Source: Lineus longissimus
Lineage: Eukaryota > Nemertea > Pilidiophora > Heteronemertea > Lineidae
Direction: 5' to 3'
Length of the DNA stretch: 64,000 nucleotides
NCBI RefSeq assembly: GCF_910592395.1
Contig: NC_088315.1
Span: forward strand, 18,337,808-18,401,807
Part shown: positions 34,790-46,924 of the stretch, piece by piece
Position numbering within the stretch: the stretch's first letter is position 1
How the letters are laid out: each line of letters starts with the position of its first letter
The notes under the pieces: model-generated
Told to the model about the DNA's origin: nothing
Databases searched by the model: none
Seen by the model: the letters and a program-made list of their open reading frames with translations, nothing else
Made by a program: the position numbers and the translations under genes

Positions 34790-35178
34790 GATGAAAGTAG
34801 CGTGAGGCCAAGCGACTGCTGGCCAACACAAACCATGGCAATTAAATGTTATCAATAATCAATTCAATTTCGGACAAAGGAATGATATTTTATTGACCAT
34901 TTTCAATGCGTGTCTAATCATGTCACCACAGGGATAAAGCTAGATGCATGATAAAGGAAAATTACATGAACCTTCCCATATGGGCGGTCTATTGCCATTG
35001 AATGCAATTATCCAGTGCAAAGATCATTGTTACATGGCCGGCCTCCATTCAGAACTTGGAACGCAAACGTGCTCCACGTGACATGTGAAGGCCTATTAGA
35101 TTAATCCTACCACGCGTCCATGGACGTTGATTTTGGTTCCCGTCCGTCCCTAACGTTCGGTTATGAGACAGACCTAAT

Positions 35179-35247
35179 CCTACCACGCGTCCATGGACGT
35201 TGATTTTGGTTCCCGTCCTCCCTAACGTTCTATAATGAGACAGACCT
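35179..35247 (-). mobile_element. Right-end fragment of a further short Harbinger copy
   Basis: CCTACCACGCGTCCATGG to GAGACAGACCT repeats the terminal 69 bp of copy 2 immediately after it, again followed by AAT. It may be left from a fourth insertion or from slippage between AATCCTACC and the AAT target site. Confidence 0.8.
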
Positions 35248-35250
35248 AAT

Positions 35251-36644
35251 AGGTCTGTCTCATAACCGAACGTTAGGGACGGACGGGAACCAAAATCAAC
35301 GTCCATGGACGCGTAGCAGGATTAATCTAATAGGCCTTCACATGTCACGTGGAGTACGTTTGCGTTCCAAGTTCTGAATGGAGGCCGGCCATGTAACAAT
35401 GATCTTTGCACTGGATAATTGCATTCAATGGCAATATGGGAAGGTTCATGTAATTTTCCTTTATTATGCGTCTAGCCTTATCCCTGTGGTGACATGATTA
35501 GACACGCATTGAAAATGGTCAATAAAATATCATTCCTTTGTCCGAAATTGAATTGATTATTGATAACATTTAATTGCCATGGTTTGTGTTGGCCAGCAGT
35601 CGCTTGGCCTCACGCTGCTTTCACCATGGAGAGAATTAGGATGTTTTTGTTTGCTGCTCCACCGCCCATACCACCGCCACCAGTTTTGCTTACACCAGCA
35701 TTTCATAATTTAGAAGTGCGTCCGCCTCCGTTGCCTCCAAGACTTGATGAAGTTCTCACCAATCAACCAAATGGTCCATACGGTGGTAACGACGTCTTTA
35801 CCAGGATTAGAAACCACCAGATGGACTTTTGGTATCTATCAGGTGAGACAGTGGCCTCTTTCCAGCACCTCGTAGAGGACATTACGCCCCTTCTGGAAAA
35901 CAGGCCAGGACGGTACCGAGATCATTTGCTGTCGGTGGAGAACCGTTTACTACTTTTTTTCTATTGGATCAAGAAATATCCAGACATTGTTGCGATGAGT
36001 GCAATGTTTGATATCAGCAAGCAATCTGTTTGCAGGGAACTTTATTTTATGACAGATGTTTTGTGGACCTATTTTCAAGACGGTATAACATGGCCGACCG
36101 ATGAAGAGTGGGAACAACTGCGGGGCAACTGGGATACTATTCCAGATGCTGTTGGGGCGATAGATGGAACGATACACGCAATCGAGATCCCAAAGACTGA
36201 GGATCCCCACCTTATCATAGTCATAACTTGTTACTGTTACTCAGCCACAGTCCAACAATGAACCGCTTTCTTTTGCATAGTAACTACTTAGATAAAAAAG
36301 ACACTCAATTTGGTTAATACGAGCCAACCAGGCTTTTATCAATAATTGACCGCTTGTCTATAACAAGACCTATTCGGTAACATCGGTAACATCAATTTTC
36401 CTTCATTGACAGTTAACCAACGCACGTTGTCAAAAAGCTATTGTATGTATAGGTGGGCGTTCCTAATGTGCTTTGGTGACCACCAATCAGAAGAAGGACC
36501 TTACATATGTATTCATCACAGCAGCGCAGCCCTGGTGGTAATGCTCGTGTAACCAATAGCATCAAAGTTAACAAGCATGGTACGTTGAATTAGGTACTTC
36601 TTAGGTTCCCGTCTGTCCCTAACGTTCTATCATGAGACAGACCT
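35251..36644 (+). mobile_element. PIF/Harbinger-type short element, copy 3 (inverted)
   Basis: It begins AGGTCTGTCTCATAACC after AAT (35248-35250) and ends GAGACAGACCT, followed by AGT (36645-36647). Relative to copy 2 it is inverted, so copies 2 and 3 form an inverted repeat with arms over 1 kb. It lacks about 470 bp covering the nuclease end and the basic ORF. Confidence 0.88.
35626..36261 (+). pseudogene. C-terminally truncated Harbinger nuclease, copy 3
   Basis: The frame starts at CACCATGG and runs through VGAIDGTIHAIEIP. An internal deletion then joins it to the element's other arm, giving an unrelated tail (HLIIVITCYCYSATVQQ). It is not expected to be catalytic. Confidence 0.75.
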
Positions 36645-36819
36645 AGTAAGCGTTTACGAACTCGTACACCGCTCGTAGTGTGCTTTTATCGATTTGCGTC
36701 ATATTCACAAAGCACTCGTTACATCAATCGACCTCGTAACGCGTTACTAGAATTAGGTGAGGTGTTTTAGGCTTCGTTGAGTTTTCGTATATAGTTTGAA
36801 ACACTTGTACGCTACAATC

Positions 36820-38051
36820 ATGGCAGCTGCGTTGGTTTTATTGGAAGAGGTTGAGGCCAGACGGGTTTTACGGCGGCAGCGTGTGTTTAGAGACAGATTA
36901 CAACCACTCGACGTCTACGATGACGTAGATTTATATCAGCGGTACCGGATGACTCGACCAGTCCTCCTTGAAATCATCGACCTGTTAGCAGGTGAGATTT
37001 CCCCAGCCACCAGGCGATCACGTGCAGTACCAGCAACTCTCCAGGTCTGTGTTGCACTCAGATTTTTTGCTACCGGCAGTTTTCAACTTGCTAATGGGAA
37101 CATGGCTAGTGGCTTGAGTCAACCTACCATATCAAGGATTGTGACCAGAGTTTCCTCTGCTTTAGAAGCCAAAGCACAGCAGTTTATAGTGTTTCCTCGA
37201 ACGGCTGCCGAGCAAGAGCGTGAGAAAGAGGGTTTCTACTCTGAACGCCATCGGATTCCGAATGTCGTCGGCTGTATAGATGATTCACTTATTCCAATTA
37301 AGTGTCCCTCCGTAAACGAGGCGTCTTATGTCTGCAGGAAACAGCAGCATGCCATAAATGTGCAAGGAGTCTGTTCGCATGACTTGAAATTCACTAATAT
37401 CGTTGCCTGTTGGCCAGGTGCCACACACGATGCGTTTATCTGGTGTAACTGCAGCTTAAAGGCGAAGATGGAACGTGGACTACTGGATGATGGTGGATAC
37501 CTGCTAGGTGACAGTGCCTATCCTCTCAGACCCTACCTAATGACCCCTGTATCCCACCCAGAAGATGCTGCAGATAGACAATATAACGTTCACCACCGGA
37601 GAGTTCGAAGCATCATTGAACGAACATTTGGAAGATGGAAAAACAGATGGAGGTGCTTACACGTAGAAGGTAGGTCCCTGAATAATGTACACTCATTATC
37701 ATATTATGCAATTCCGGAGATTGCATGTAGGACCAGTTGCTTAAACAATGGAATTATATACTTACACATGTATTCCAAATGTTTGCTATTTTTTCAAGTG
37801 GAACCCTCCGATTTCGACCCGAAAAGTGTTGCTCAATTATCATTGCGACTGCCGTGTTACATAACATATGTGAAAACCATGGACTTCCCGTTCCTCGTAA
37901 TCCACCCGCCAACGTGAAAAATCCCGATGTCGACAACAACCCTCTAATTGGTTTCGCAGATAACGAGACGGGCGTGGACGCAAGGACAAGAATGAAAGAT
38001 CAACATTTTAGGAATATGTACGTATTTTTTACTTATTTTATTGCCAAATAA
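36820..38051 (+). CDS. HARBI1-type Harbinger transposase (DDE nuclease)
   Basis: The nuclease of a PIF/Harbinger transposon. It cuts and joins DNA and, in studied systems, needs a Myb-like partner for nuclear entry and DNA binding. It starts at ATG 36820. The N-terminus is helical (YRMTRPVLLEIIDLL), then an HTH-like LSQPTISRIVTRVSSAL. Catalytic-type blocks are VVGCIDDSLIPI (D154/D155), PGATHDAFIW (D204), LLGDSAYPL (D231) and RSIIERTFGRWKNRW (E267). A short intron (about 37672-37796) is likely: the uninterrupted frame reads through non-conserved sequence, while splicing AG|GTCCCT to TTTTCAAG restores the family's GTLRFRPEKCCSIIIATAVL tail, ending at 38051. The donor is not ideal. The core looks intact, and a facing SANT gene follows, so this may be an autonomous or recently active element. 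Confidence 0.88.
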
Positions 38052-38351
38052 ACAACCGAACCATCACCAATTACTGCTTGGGAGAAATATGTGTGTTTGG
38101 CCACAATAACGGATAAACAACAAAATTCTGTAGATCTACCATAACACATGATTGTTTTGAAGAAAAAAACTATGATATCTACCATAACACATGATTGTTT
38201 TGAAGAAAAAAACTATGATAAGCAATTATATATCTCACAGAGTAGGTTACACATGTAGTAGGCTACAACTCAGTCACCTAGGGCAGATGTAGAACCCAGG
38301 CACAATTGTCCGTAATATTTCGGCAGTGTTAACAAGTTTACCATGAAGGAA
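38052..38351. other. Spacer between the two Harbinger genes
   Basis: It is AT-rich, with a 42-bp direct duplication (ATCTACCATAACACATGATTG at about 38133 and 38175). The two genes converge on it, so it should hold both poly(A) sites. Confidence 0.5.
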
Positions 38352-40445
38352 TCACTCTCCTTTGCCCATATTTTCCAGTACAGCAAATGAAGACGGTCTA
38401 GACCTGTGTTCCTTCCGTTTTGGACCAATATCCTCCCATTCACTGGCTTTCGTGACTAGTACCTCCAAAAGATGCACAGCCTTTTTAAAGATATCAACTT
38501 TTGTTTCTTCCAGGTGAAGCCTTCTTTCTTCAACATCAAGTCGCTTCTTCTCAACTTCTACCCGCTCCTTCTCTACCTCGACTACTTCAGCTGCATGGGA
38601 AAGTTTCCTTTCTGCTGCAGATCCCATGGATGAACCAGCCTTTCCTGATCGCCGGACAGAAGAAGATGAAGCTGAAGGAACGTCACCATCCGAGATGTCA
38701 TCGACAGGATGAGTGATGAATGGCGCTACAACTCGACGATTTGTCTGAAATGTTGACGAAATTAAAATCATGTTAATTTTAGTAAAATTCTTATGTAGTT
38801 CATTTCTTGACCACTCAAACTTTTTGGGGTGTGGGATGTACTGTCAACTGCAGCGTTCGTCTGTCTGTCGGTCGGTACGTTTCCTGTTCTAGCCGAGTAA
38901 TTTGGGGAAAAGGGAGATGTGAAATTAGAACACTTCCCCCTTCCTTAAATACGTAGATGCACAAACACCACTTCATGGGCCATCCCGCCAAATTAGTAAT
39001 TTTTTCTGTCTTACCTTTGGTGATCCCCGAAAGTCAAGTACAGATGACGTTCTTGCTGGGACAGAAGAACAACGCTTTGAAGATTGCAAGCTGCGGCGTT
39101 GTGGTGGTGGAGTAGGAGAACGGACGGCTTCATCGGAGTTGACATCATCACGGCGTGTCATGGTACATGAACCTCTCTTATTTCGAGCAGCCTGAAAAAT
39201 AAGATCCATTGTGACTGATTACAAGCAAAAAATACAAATTGTTTGCTTCATGCATTAGTTTATAGGCTTTTATGATTATAAAGCTAATTATTTAGCGCTT
39301 AATACAATATCACCAATATTTAAGGCATAAAATCGAGCAATTAGTCTTTAACATGGGTGAAGTAAACAATACTTACAGTCAGTGATTTCTACAAATCTAC
39401 ACGAGCGGACGTCTTTGCTGGAAGAGGAGAATCTCCCATGGACTCCATAAACGATCGGGAGACGGGACCCTTATGTGGTCGCACACGATTCCTTGGTGGT
39501 GGAGAAGGAGAACGGACGTCTTCATCGTAGACGGCAATGTCTGGGGACGCAATGGTATCTATTTCGTTTTGAAGTTCCTGTAAATTCAATTTTAGTGGTT
39601 GAAATGGATATCAAAGAGAGGAGGGTTTGTTACATTTGATCGAAACAGCCATATGTGAAGTCAATAGTTGGGCCATATTATCGAATCAACATCGTTACAA
39701 TATCAGGTTGTAGTGGTTGGGGGAGGGGTAGGGGTCCTCACTCTAGATTTTTGTATGATGCAGTTCATCGGGAGATTTATTTACCATTTTCGACATGGCA
39801 TACCAGTTTTACCCGTGGCAAAAAGAAGTATGCGTTATGCCAGTCACTTTTTTCTTGCCATGGGGGTGGTAGAGTTACTAACTCATTCTCTAGACTCGGC
39901 CATCTTTGAAATGTGTCTTTGAACACTGGTTGCCAACAACTTACTTGTTCTGATATCTGCGTTTCGAAATCGAAGTCGCGGTCCTCGTGGTTGTCATGGT
40001 AGCCGGAGACAGGCTCTTCTGTATCTATGCCGCCAGGGATTCCCTCAATCATTTCAGTCCCGATGAGTCCTGCAATCCTTTCCTCCAATTCCGTTAGCTG
40101 AGGAAAGGCATCTTCCAATGGCACGTTGCCAGTTTTTGACAACATCTTTTTTACATAGACGGCCTTTTGTTTGACTTTTGATTTCATATCTTCCCACTTG
40201 TGCCGAATGCTTTTGTTTGTTCTAAGTACTGTGTCAACGCTGTTCACTCTTCGCGTTATGTCACTCCACACATCCTGCTTTCGCTTCAATGTAATCACGT
40301 CTGAAAACTTGTCATTAATAAACCTCCAATTCTTTTCCACAAGACTAACTAACTTTAGAACTTCGGTGGGGAAAACTTCGGCTGACGGCTGTTAGAAATG
40401 GTGTCATCCTCGTCATCTCGCGGGACGAGAGTTTTCCTCCCTGAA
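38352..40445 (-). CDS. Harbinger Myb/SANT-like partner protein (multi-exon, 5' end damaged)
   Basis: The second protein of PIF/Harbinger elements, which binds the transposon ends and helps the nuclease. Exons on the - strand: 39945 to about 40388 or 40445 (SANT region, with EKNWRFINDKFSDV, KQDVWSDITRRV and NKSIRHKWEDMK), 39377-39577, 39015-39191 and 38352-38744 (coiled coil, EVEKERVEVEKKRLDVEERR). All joins are phase 0. Two features suggest decay. The start of the SANT domain (SRQPKFSP) and its continuation (TEVLKLVSLVEKN) lie in different frames, meeting at a CCCC run near 40365. No ATG precedes before the satellite begins, so the first exon is missing. Exon 39377-39577 carries an in-frame TAG at 39389-39391 and would end the protein unless skipped; skipping keeps the frame. 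Confidence 0.75.
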
Positions 40446-40461
40446 TATAGGTCTATTACAG

Positions 40462-43400
40462 TGACGACACGATTTTTTTCTGATTGTTCCTCGACAAAAC
40501 AACATGGGTACGGTTGGGGGCGATGCCCCGCATAGCCTCATACCACTCTCGTTCCTAGGTGTGACCAGAACGTTTTTTTTTAAAAATTTTTTAAAGTAAA
40601 TTTTCCATTTTTTTTCTTAACACCCCAAGCTCAAAAACCACTTGGAGATGGCACTTTTTCAGATTGTTCCTCGACCAATCCACATGGGTACGGTTGGGGA
40701 GGATGCCCTACATAGCCTCATACCGCTCTCGTTCCTAGGGGTGACCAGAATTTTTTAAAAAATCTTTGTTAAGTAAAATTTCAAATTTTTCCTTACCACC
40801 CCAAGCTCAAAAACCACTTGGAGATGGCACTTTTTCTAATTGTTCCTCACCCAAACCACATGGGTACGGTCGGGGGCGATGCCCTGCATAGCCTCATACC
40901 GCGCTCGTTCCTAGGTGTGACCAGAATTTAAAAAAAAAATTTTAAAGTAAATTTTCCATTTTTTTTCTTAACACCCCAAGCTCAAAAACCACTTGGAGAT
41001 GGCACGTTTTCTGATTGTTCCTCGACCAAACCACATGGGTACGGTCGGGGACGATGCCCTGCATAGCCTCATACCGCTCTCGTTCCTAGGTGTGACCAGA
41101 ATTCTTTTTAAATATTTTTAAAGTAAATTTTCCATTTTTTTCTTAACACCCCAAGCTCAAAAACCACTTGGAGATGGTACTTTTACTGATTGTTCCTCGA
41201 CCAAACCACATGGGTACGGTCGGGGACGATGCCCTGCATAGCCTCATACCGCTCTCGTTCCTAGGTGTGACCAGAATTCTTTTTTAAAGTCTTTGTTAAG
41301 TAAAATTTCTAATTTTTTCTTACCACCCCAAGCTCAAAAACCACTTGGAGATGGCACTTTTACTGATTGTTCCTCGACCAAACCACACGGGTACGGTCGG
41401 GGACGATGCCCTGCATAGCCTCATACCGCTCTCGTTCCTAGGTGTGACCAGAATTTTTTTCTAAATCTTTGTTAAGTAAAATTTCTAATTTTTTCTTACC
41501 ATCCCAAGCTCAAAAACCACTTGGAGATGGTACTTTTACTGATTGTTCCTCGACCAAACTACATGGGTACGGGTGGGGACGATGCCCTGCATAGCCTCAT
41601 ACCGCTCTCGTTACTAGGTGTGACCAGAATTTTTTTCTAAATCTTTGTTAAGTAATATTTCTAATTTTTTCTTAACACCCCAAGCTCAAAAACCACTTGG
41701 AGATGGCACTTTTTCTGATTGTACCTCGACCAAACCACATGTGTACGGTCGGGGACGATGCTGCATATAGCCTCATACCACTCTCGTTCCTAGGTGTGAC
41801 CAGAATTCTTTTTAAATATTTTTAAAGTAAATTTTCCATTTTTTTCTTAACACCCCAAGCTCAAAAACCACTTGGAGATGGTACTTTTACTGATTGTTCC
41901 TCGACCAAACCACATGGGTACGGTTGGGGACGATGCCCTGCATAGCCTCATACCGCTCTCGTTACTAGGTGTGACCAGAATTTTTTTCTAAATCTTTGTT
42001 AAGTAATATTTCTAATTTTTTCTTAACACCCCAAGCTCAAAAACCACTTGGAGATGGCACTTTTTCTGATTGTACCTCGACCAAACCACATGTGTACGGT
42101 CGGGGACGATGCTGCATATAGCCTCATACCACTCTCGTTCCTAGGTGTGACCAGAATTCTTTTTAAATATTTTTAAAGTAAATTTTCCATTTTTTTCTTA
42201 ACACCCCAAGCTCAAAAACCACTTGGAGATGGTACTTTTACTGATTGTTCCTCGACCAAACCACATGGGTACGGTTGGGGACGATGCCCTGCATAGCCTC
42301 ATACCGCTCTCGTTCCTAGGTGTGACCAGAATTTATTTTTAAATCTTTGCTAAGTTAAATTTCTAATTTTTTCTTACCACCCCTAGCTCAAAAACCACTT
42401 GGAGATGGCACGTTTTCTGATTGTTCCTCGACCAAACCACATGGGTACGGTCGGGGACGATGCCCTGCATAGCCTCATACCGCTCTCGTTCCTAGGTGTG
42501 ACCAGAATTTTTTTTTAAAGTCTTTGTTAAGTAAAATTTCTAATTTTTCTTACCACCCCAAGCTCAAAAACCACTTGGAGATGGCACTTTTACTGATTGT
42601 TCCTCGACCAAACCACACGGGTACGGTCGGGGACGATGCCCTGCATAGCCTCATACCGCTCTCGTTCCTAGGTGTGACCAGAATTTTTTTCTAAATCTTT
42701 GTTAAGTAAAATTTCTAATTTTTTCTTACCATCCCAAGCTCAAAAACCACTTGGAGATGGCACTTTTACTGATTGTTCCTCGACCAAACTACATGGGTAC
42801 GGGTGGGGACGATGCCCTGCATAGCCTCATACCACTCTCGTTACTAGGTGTGACCAGAATTTTTTTCTAAATCTTTGTTAAGTAATATTTCTAATTTTTT
42901 CTTAACACCCCAAGCTCAAAAACCACTTGGAGATGGCACTTTTTCTGATTGTACCTCGACCAAACCACATGTGTACGGTCGGGGACGATGCTGCATATAG
43001 CCTCATACCACTCTCGTTCCTAGGTGTGACCAGAATTCTTTTTAAATATTTTTAAAGTAAATTTCCCTTTTTTTTCCTCAAACCCCAAGCACAAAACCAC
43101 TTGGAGATGGCACGTTTTCTGATTGTTCCTCGACCAAACCACATGGGTACGGTCGGGGGCGATGCTCTGCATAGCCTCATACCACTCTCGTTCCTAGGTG
43201 TGACCAGAATTGTTTTTAAATATTTTTAAAGTAAATTTTCCATTTTTTTTCTTAACACCCCAAGCTCAAAAACCACTTGGAGTTGGTACTTTTAGTGATT
43301 GTTCCTCGACCAAACCACATGGGTACGGTTGGGGACGATGCCCTGCATAGTCTCATACCGCTCTCGTTCCAAGGTGTGACCAGAATTTTTTTCTAAATCT

Positions 43401-46400
43401 TTGTTAAGTAAAATTTCTAATTTTTTCTTACCACCCCAAGCTCAAAATCACTTGGAGATGGCGCTTTTTCTGATTGTTCCTCGACCAAACTACATGGGTA
43501 CGGTTGGGGACGATGCCCTGCATAGCCTCATACCGCTCTCGTTCCAGGGTGTGAACAGAATTTTTTTTAATATCTTTGTTAATAAAATTTCTAATTTTTT
43601 CTAACCACCCCAAGCTCAAAAACCACTTGGAGATGGCACTTTTTCTGATTGTTCCTCAGCCAAACCACATGTGTACGGTCGGGGACGATGCTGCACATAG
43701 CCTCATACCACTCTCGTTCCTAGGTGTGACCAGAAATCTTTTTTAATATTTTTAAAGTAAATTTTCATTTTTTTTTCCTCACACCCAAAGCTCAAAACCA
43801 CTTGGAGATGGCACGTTTTCTGATTGTTCCTCGACCAAACCACAAGGGTACGGTCGGGGGCGACGCTCTGCATAGCCTCATACCACTCTCGTTCCTAGGT
43901 GTGACCAGAATGTTTTTTTAAATATTTTTAAAGTAAAATTTCTAATTTTTTCTTACCACCCCAAGCTCAAAAACCACTTGGAGATGGCACGTTTTCTGAT
44001 TGTTCCTCGACCAAACCACATGGGTACGGTCGGGGGCGACGCTCTGCATAGCCTCATACCACTCTCGTTCCTAGGTGTGACCAGAATTGTTTTAAAAATC
44101 TTTGTTAAGTAAAATTTCTAATTTTTTCTTACCATCCCAAGCTCAAAACCACTTGGAGATGGCACTTTTACTGATTGCTCCTCGACCAAACCACATGGGT
44201 ACGGTCGGGGACGATGCCCTGCATAGCCTCATACCACTCTCGTTCCTAGGTGTGACCAGAATTGTTTTTAAAGTCTTTGTTAAGTAAAATTTCTAATTCA
44301 TTCTTACCACTCCAAGCTCAAAAACCACTTGGAGATTGCACTTTTACTGATTGTTCCTCAACTAAACCACATGGGTACGGTTGGGGACGATGCCTTGCAT
44401 AGCCTCATAACGATCTCGATCCTAGGTGTGACCAGAATTGTTTTAAAAATCTTTCTTAAGTAAAATTTCTAATTTTTTCTTACCACCCCAAGCTCAAAAC
44501 CACTTGGAGATGGCACTTTTACTGATTGTTCCTCGACCAAACCACATGGGTACGGTTGGGGACGAGGCCCTGCATAGCCTCATACCGCTCTCGTTCCTAG
44601 GTGTGACCAGAAATTTTTTTGAAATCTTTGCTAAGTAAAATTTCTAATTTTTTTTTACCACCCCAAGCTCAAAAGCCACTTGGAGATGGCACGTTTTCTG
44701 ATTGCTCCTCGACCAAACCACATGGGTACGGTCGGGACGATGCCCTGCATAGCCTCATACCGCTCTCGTTCCTAGGTGTGACCAGAATTTTTTTTAAAAT
44801 CTTTGTTAATAAAATTTCTAATTTTTTCTTACCACCCCAAGCTCAAAAACCACTTGGAGATGGTACTTTTACTGAATGTTCCTCGACTAAACCACATGGG
44901 TACGGTTTGGGACGATGCCTTGCATAGCCTCATAACGATCTCGATCCTAGGTGTGACCAGAATTGTTTTAAAAATCTTTGTTAAGTAAAATTTCTAATTT
45001 TTTCTTACCACCCCAAGCTCAAAACCACTTGGAGATGGCACTTTTACTGATTGTTCCTCGACCAAACCACATGGGTACGGTTGGGGACGAGGCCCTGCAT
45101 AGCCTCATACCACTCTCGTTCCTAGGTGTGACCAGAATTTTTTTTTAAATCTTTGCTAAGTAAAATTTCTAATTTGTTCTTACCACCCCAAGCTCAAAAG
45201 CCACTTGGAGATGTCACGTTTTCTGATTGCTCCTCGACCAAACCACATGGGTACGGTCGGGGACGATGCCCTGCATAGCCTCATACCGCTCTTGTTCCTA
45301 GGTGTGACCAGAATTTTTTTAAAAATCTTTGTTAATAAAATTTCAAATTTTTTCTTACCACCCCAAGCTCAAAACCACTTGGAGATGGCACTTTTACTGA
45401 TTGTTCCTCGACCAAACCACATGGGTACGGTTGGGGACGAGGCCCTGCATAGCCTCATACCGCGCTCGTTCCTAGGTGTGACCAGAATATTTTTAAAATA
45501 TTTTTAAAGAAAATTTTCCATTTTTTTTCTTAACACCCCAAGCTCAAAACCACTTGGAGATGGCACGTTTTCTGATTGATCCTCGACCAAACCACATGGG
45601 TACGGTCGGGAACGATGCCCTGCATAGCCTCATACCACTCTCGTTCCTAGGTGTGACCAGAATTTAAAAAGAATTTTTTTTTAAAGTAAATTTTCCATTT
45701 TTTTTCTTAACACCCCAAGCTCAAAAACCACTTGGAGATGGCACGTTTTCTGATTGTTCCTCGACCAAACTACATGAGTAAGGTCGGGGGCGATGCTTTG
45801 CATAGCCTCATACCACTCTCGTTCCTAGGTGTGACCAGAATGTTTTTTTAAATATTTTTAAAGTAAATTTTCCATTTTTTTTCTTAACACCCCAAGCTCA
45901 AAACCACTTGGAGATGGCACGTTTTCTGATTGTTCCTCGACCAAACCACATGGGTACGGTCGGGGACGATGCCCTGCATAGCCTCATACCGCTCTCGTTC
46001 CTAGGTGTGACCAGAATTGTTTTTAAAGTCTTTGTTAAGTAAAATTTCTAATTTTTTCTAACCGACCCAGCCTCAAAAACCACTTGGAGATTGCACTTTT
46101 ACTGATTGTTCCTCGACCAAACCACATGGGTACGGTCGGGGACGATTCCCTGCATAGCCTCATAGCGCTCTTGTTCCTAGGTGTGACCAGAATTGTTTTT
46201 AAAGTCTTTGTTAAGTAAATTTTCTAATTTTTTCTTACCGACCCAAGCTCAAAAACCACTTGGAGATTGCACTTTTACTGATTGTTCCTCGACCAAACCA
46301 CATGGGTACGGTCGGGGACGATTCCCTGCATAGCCTCATACCGCTCTCGTTCCTAGGTGTGACCAGAATTGTTTTTAAAGTCTTTGTTAAGTAAAATTTC

Positions 46401-46670
46401 TAATTTTTTCTTACCACCCCAAGCTCAAAAACCACTTAGAGATGGCACTTTTACTGATTGTTCCTCGACCAAACCACATGGGTACGGTCGGGGACGATTC
46501 TCTGCATAGCCTCATACCGCTCTCGTTCCTAGGTGTGACCAGAATTGTTTTTAAAGTCTTTGTTAAGTAAAATTTCTAATTTTTTCTTACCACCCCAAGC
46601 TCAAAAACCACTTGGAGATTGCACTTTTACTGATTGTTCCTCGACTAAACCACATGGGTTGGGTTGGGGA
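40462..46670. repeat. Satellite array, ~176-bp unit, about 36 copies
   Basis: Units contain CTCAAAAACCACTTGGAGAT, ATTGTTCCTCGACCAAACC, ATGGGTACGGTCGGGG, GATGCCCTGCATAGCC and CGTTCCTAGGTGTGACCAG, followed by a variable AT-rich linker. Counting the ATGGGTACGG motif gives about 36 occurrences from 40510 to 46655, mean spacing about 176 bp. Linkers fall into two main types (AAAGTAAATTTTCCATT and AAGTAAAATTTCTAATT). Marked variants recur in register: the trio at 41389-41740 (CACACGGGTACGG; GTACGGGTGGGG; CATGTGTACGG) reappears at 42617-42969, an offset of about 1.23 kb or seven units. A dimer within it is also duplicated (41565-41740 and 41914-42090). This is local higher-order structure. ORFs in the array are by-products. 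Confidence 0.97.
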
Positions 46671-46861
46671 TGGATAGGAGTTAATAGTTTCCCAGTAGGA
46701 TGTGACTGTCTTCGGCTCACATCCGGCTGGTGCGGACTTGGTCCGCGGGGGTCGAATGGCGCGCTGAAGAAGAAGGACGGAGATCGAATTTTGTAGCAAA
46801 GAATTCCTGAATAAAGCGGAAGAACTGTTATGTTTTATATCGTCTAAGAGTCTAATAACCA
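46671..46861 (+). repeat. 5' LTR of the BEL/Pao element
   Basis: It starts TGGATAGGAG and ends AATAACCA, so it has TG...CA termini. AATAAA (in CTGAATAAAGCGG, about 46810) is a poly(A) signal and would place the R region near the right end. It should contain the promoter. Confidence 0.95.
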
Positions 46862-46863
46862 AG

Positions 46864-46880
46864 TGGTAGCAGAGCGTAGT
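46864..46880 (+). promoter_or_regulatory. Primer-binding site
   Basis: TGGTAGCAGAGCGTAG begins two bases after the LTR. TGG complements a tRNA CCA end. The tRNA species was not determined. Confidence 0.7.
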
Positions 46881-46924
46881 TATCAATATAGTATAGAGAC
46901 TTTAAAGCATAGAGTTCCGAAAAA

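Larger units (their letters stand above)
33276..35175 (-). mobile_element. PIF/Harbinger-type short element, copy 2
   Basis: It is in the same orientation as copy 1 and starts directly after the shared AAT (33273-33275). The right TIR is followed by AAT (35176-35178). At 1900 bp it is longer than copy 1 through a poly-C tract (about 33997-34012) and a 12-bp proline-coding repeat (about 34700-34750). The two copies are about 97 percent alike by eye. Confidence 0.88.

Noticed and set aside
43401-45507. ORFs of 60-100 codons in the satellite (KISNFFLPPQAQ)
   Set aside because: They are repeated translations of satellite units.
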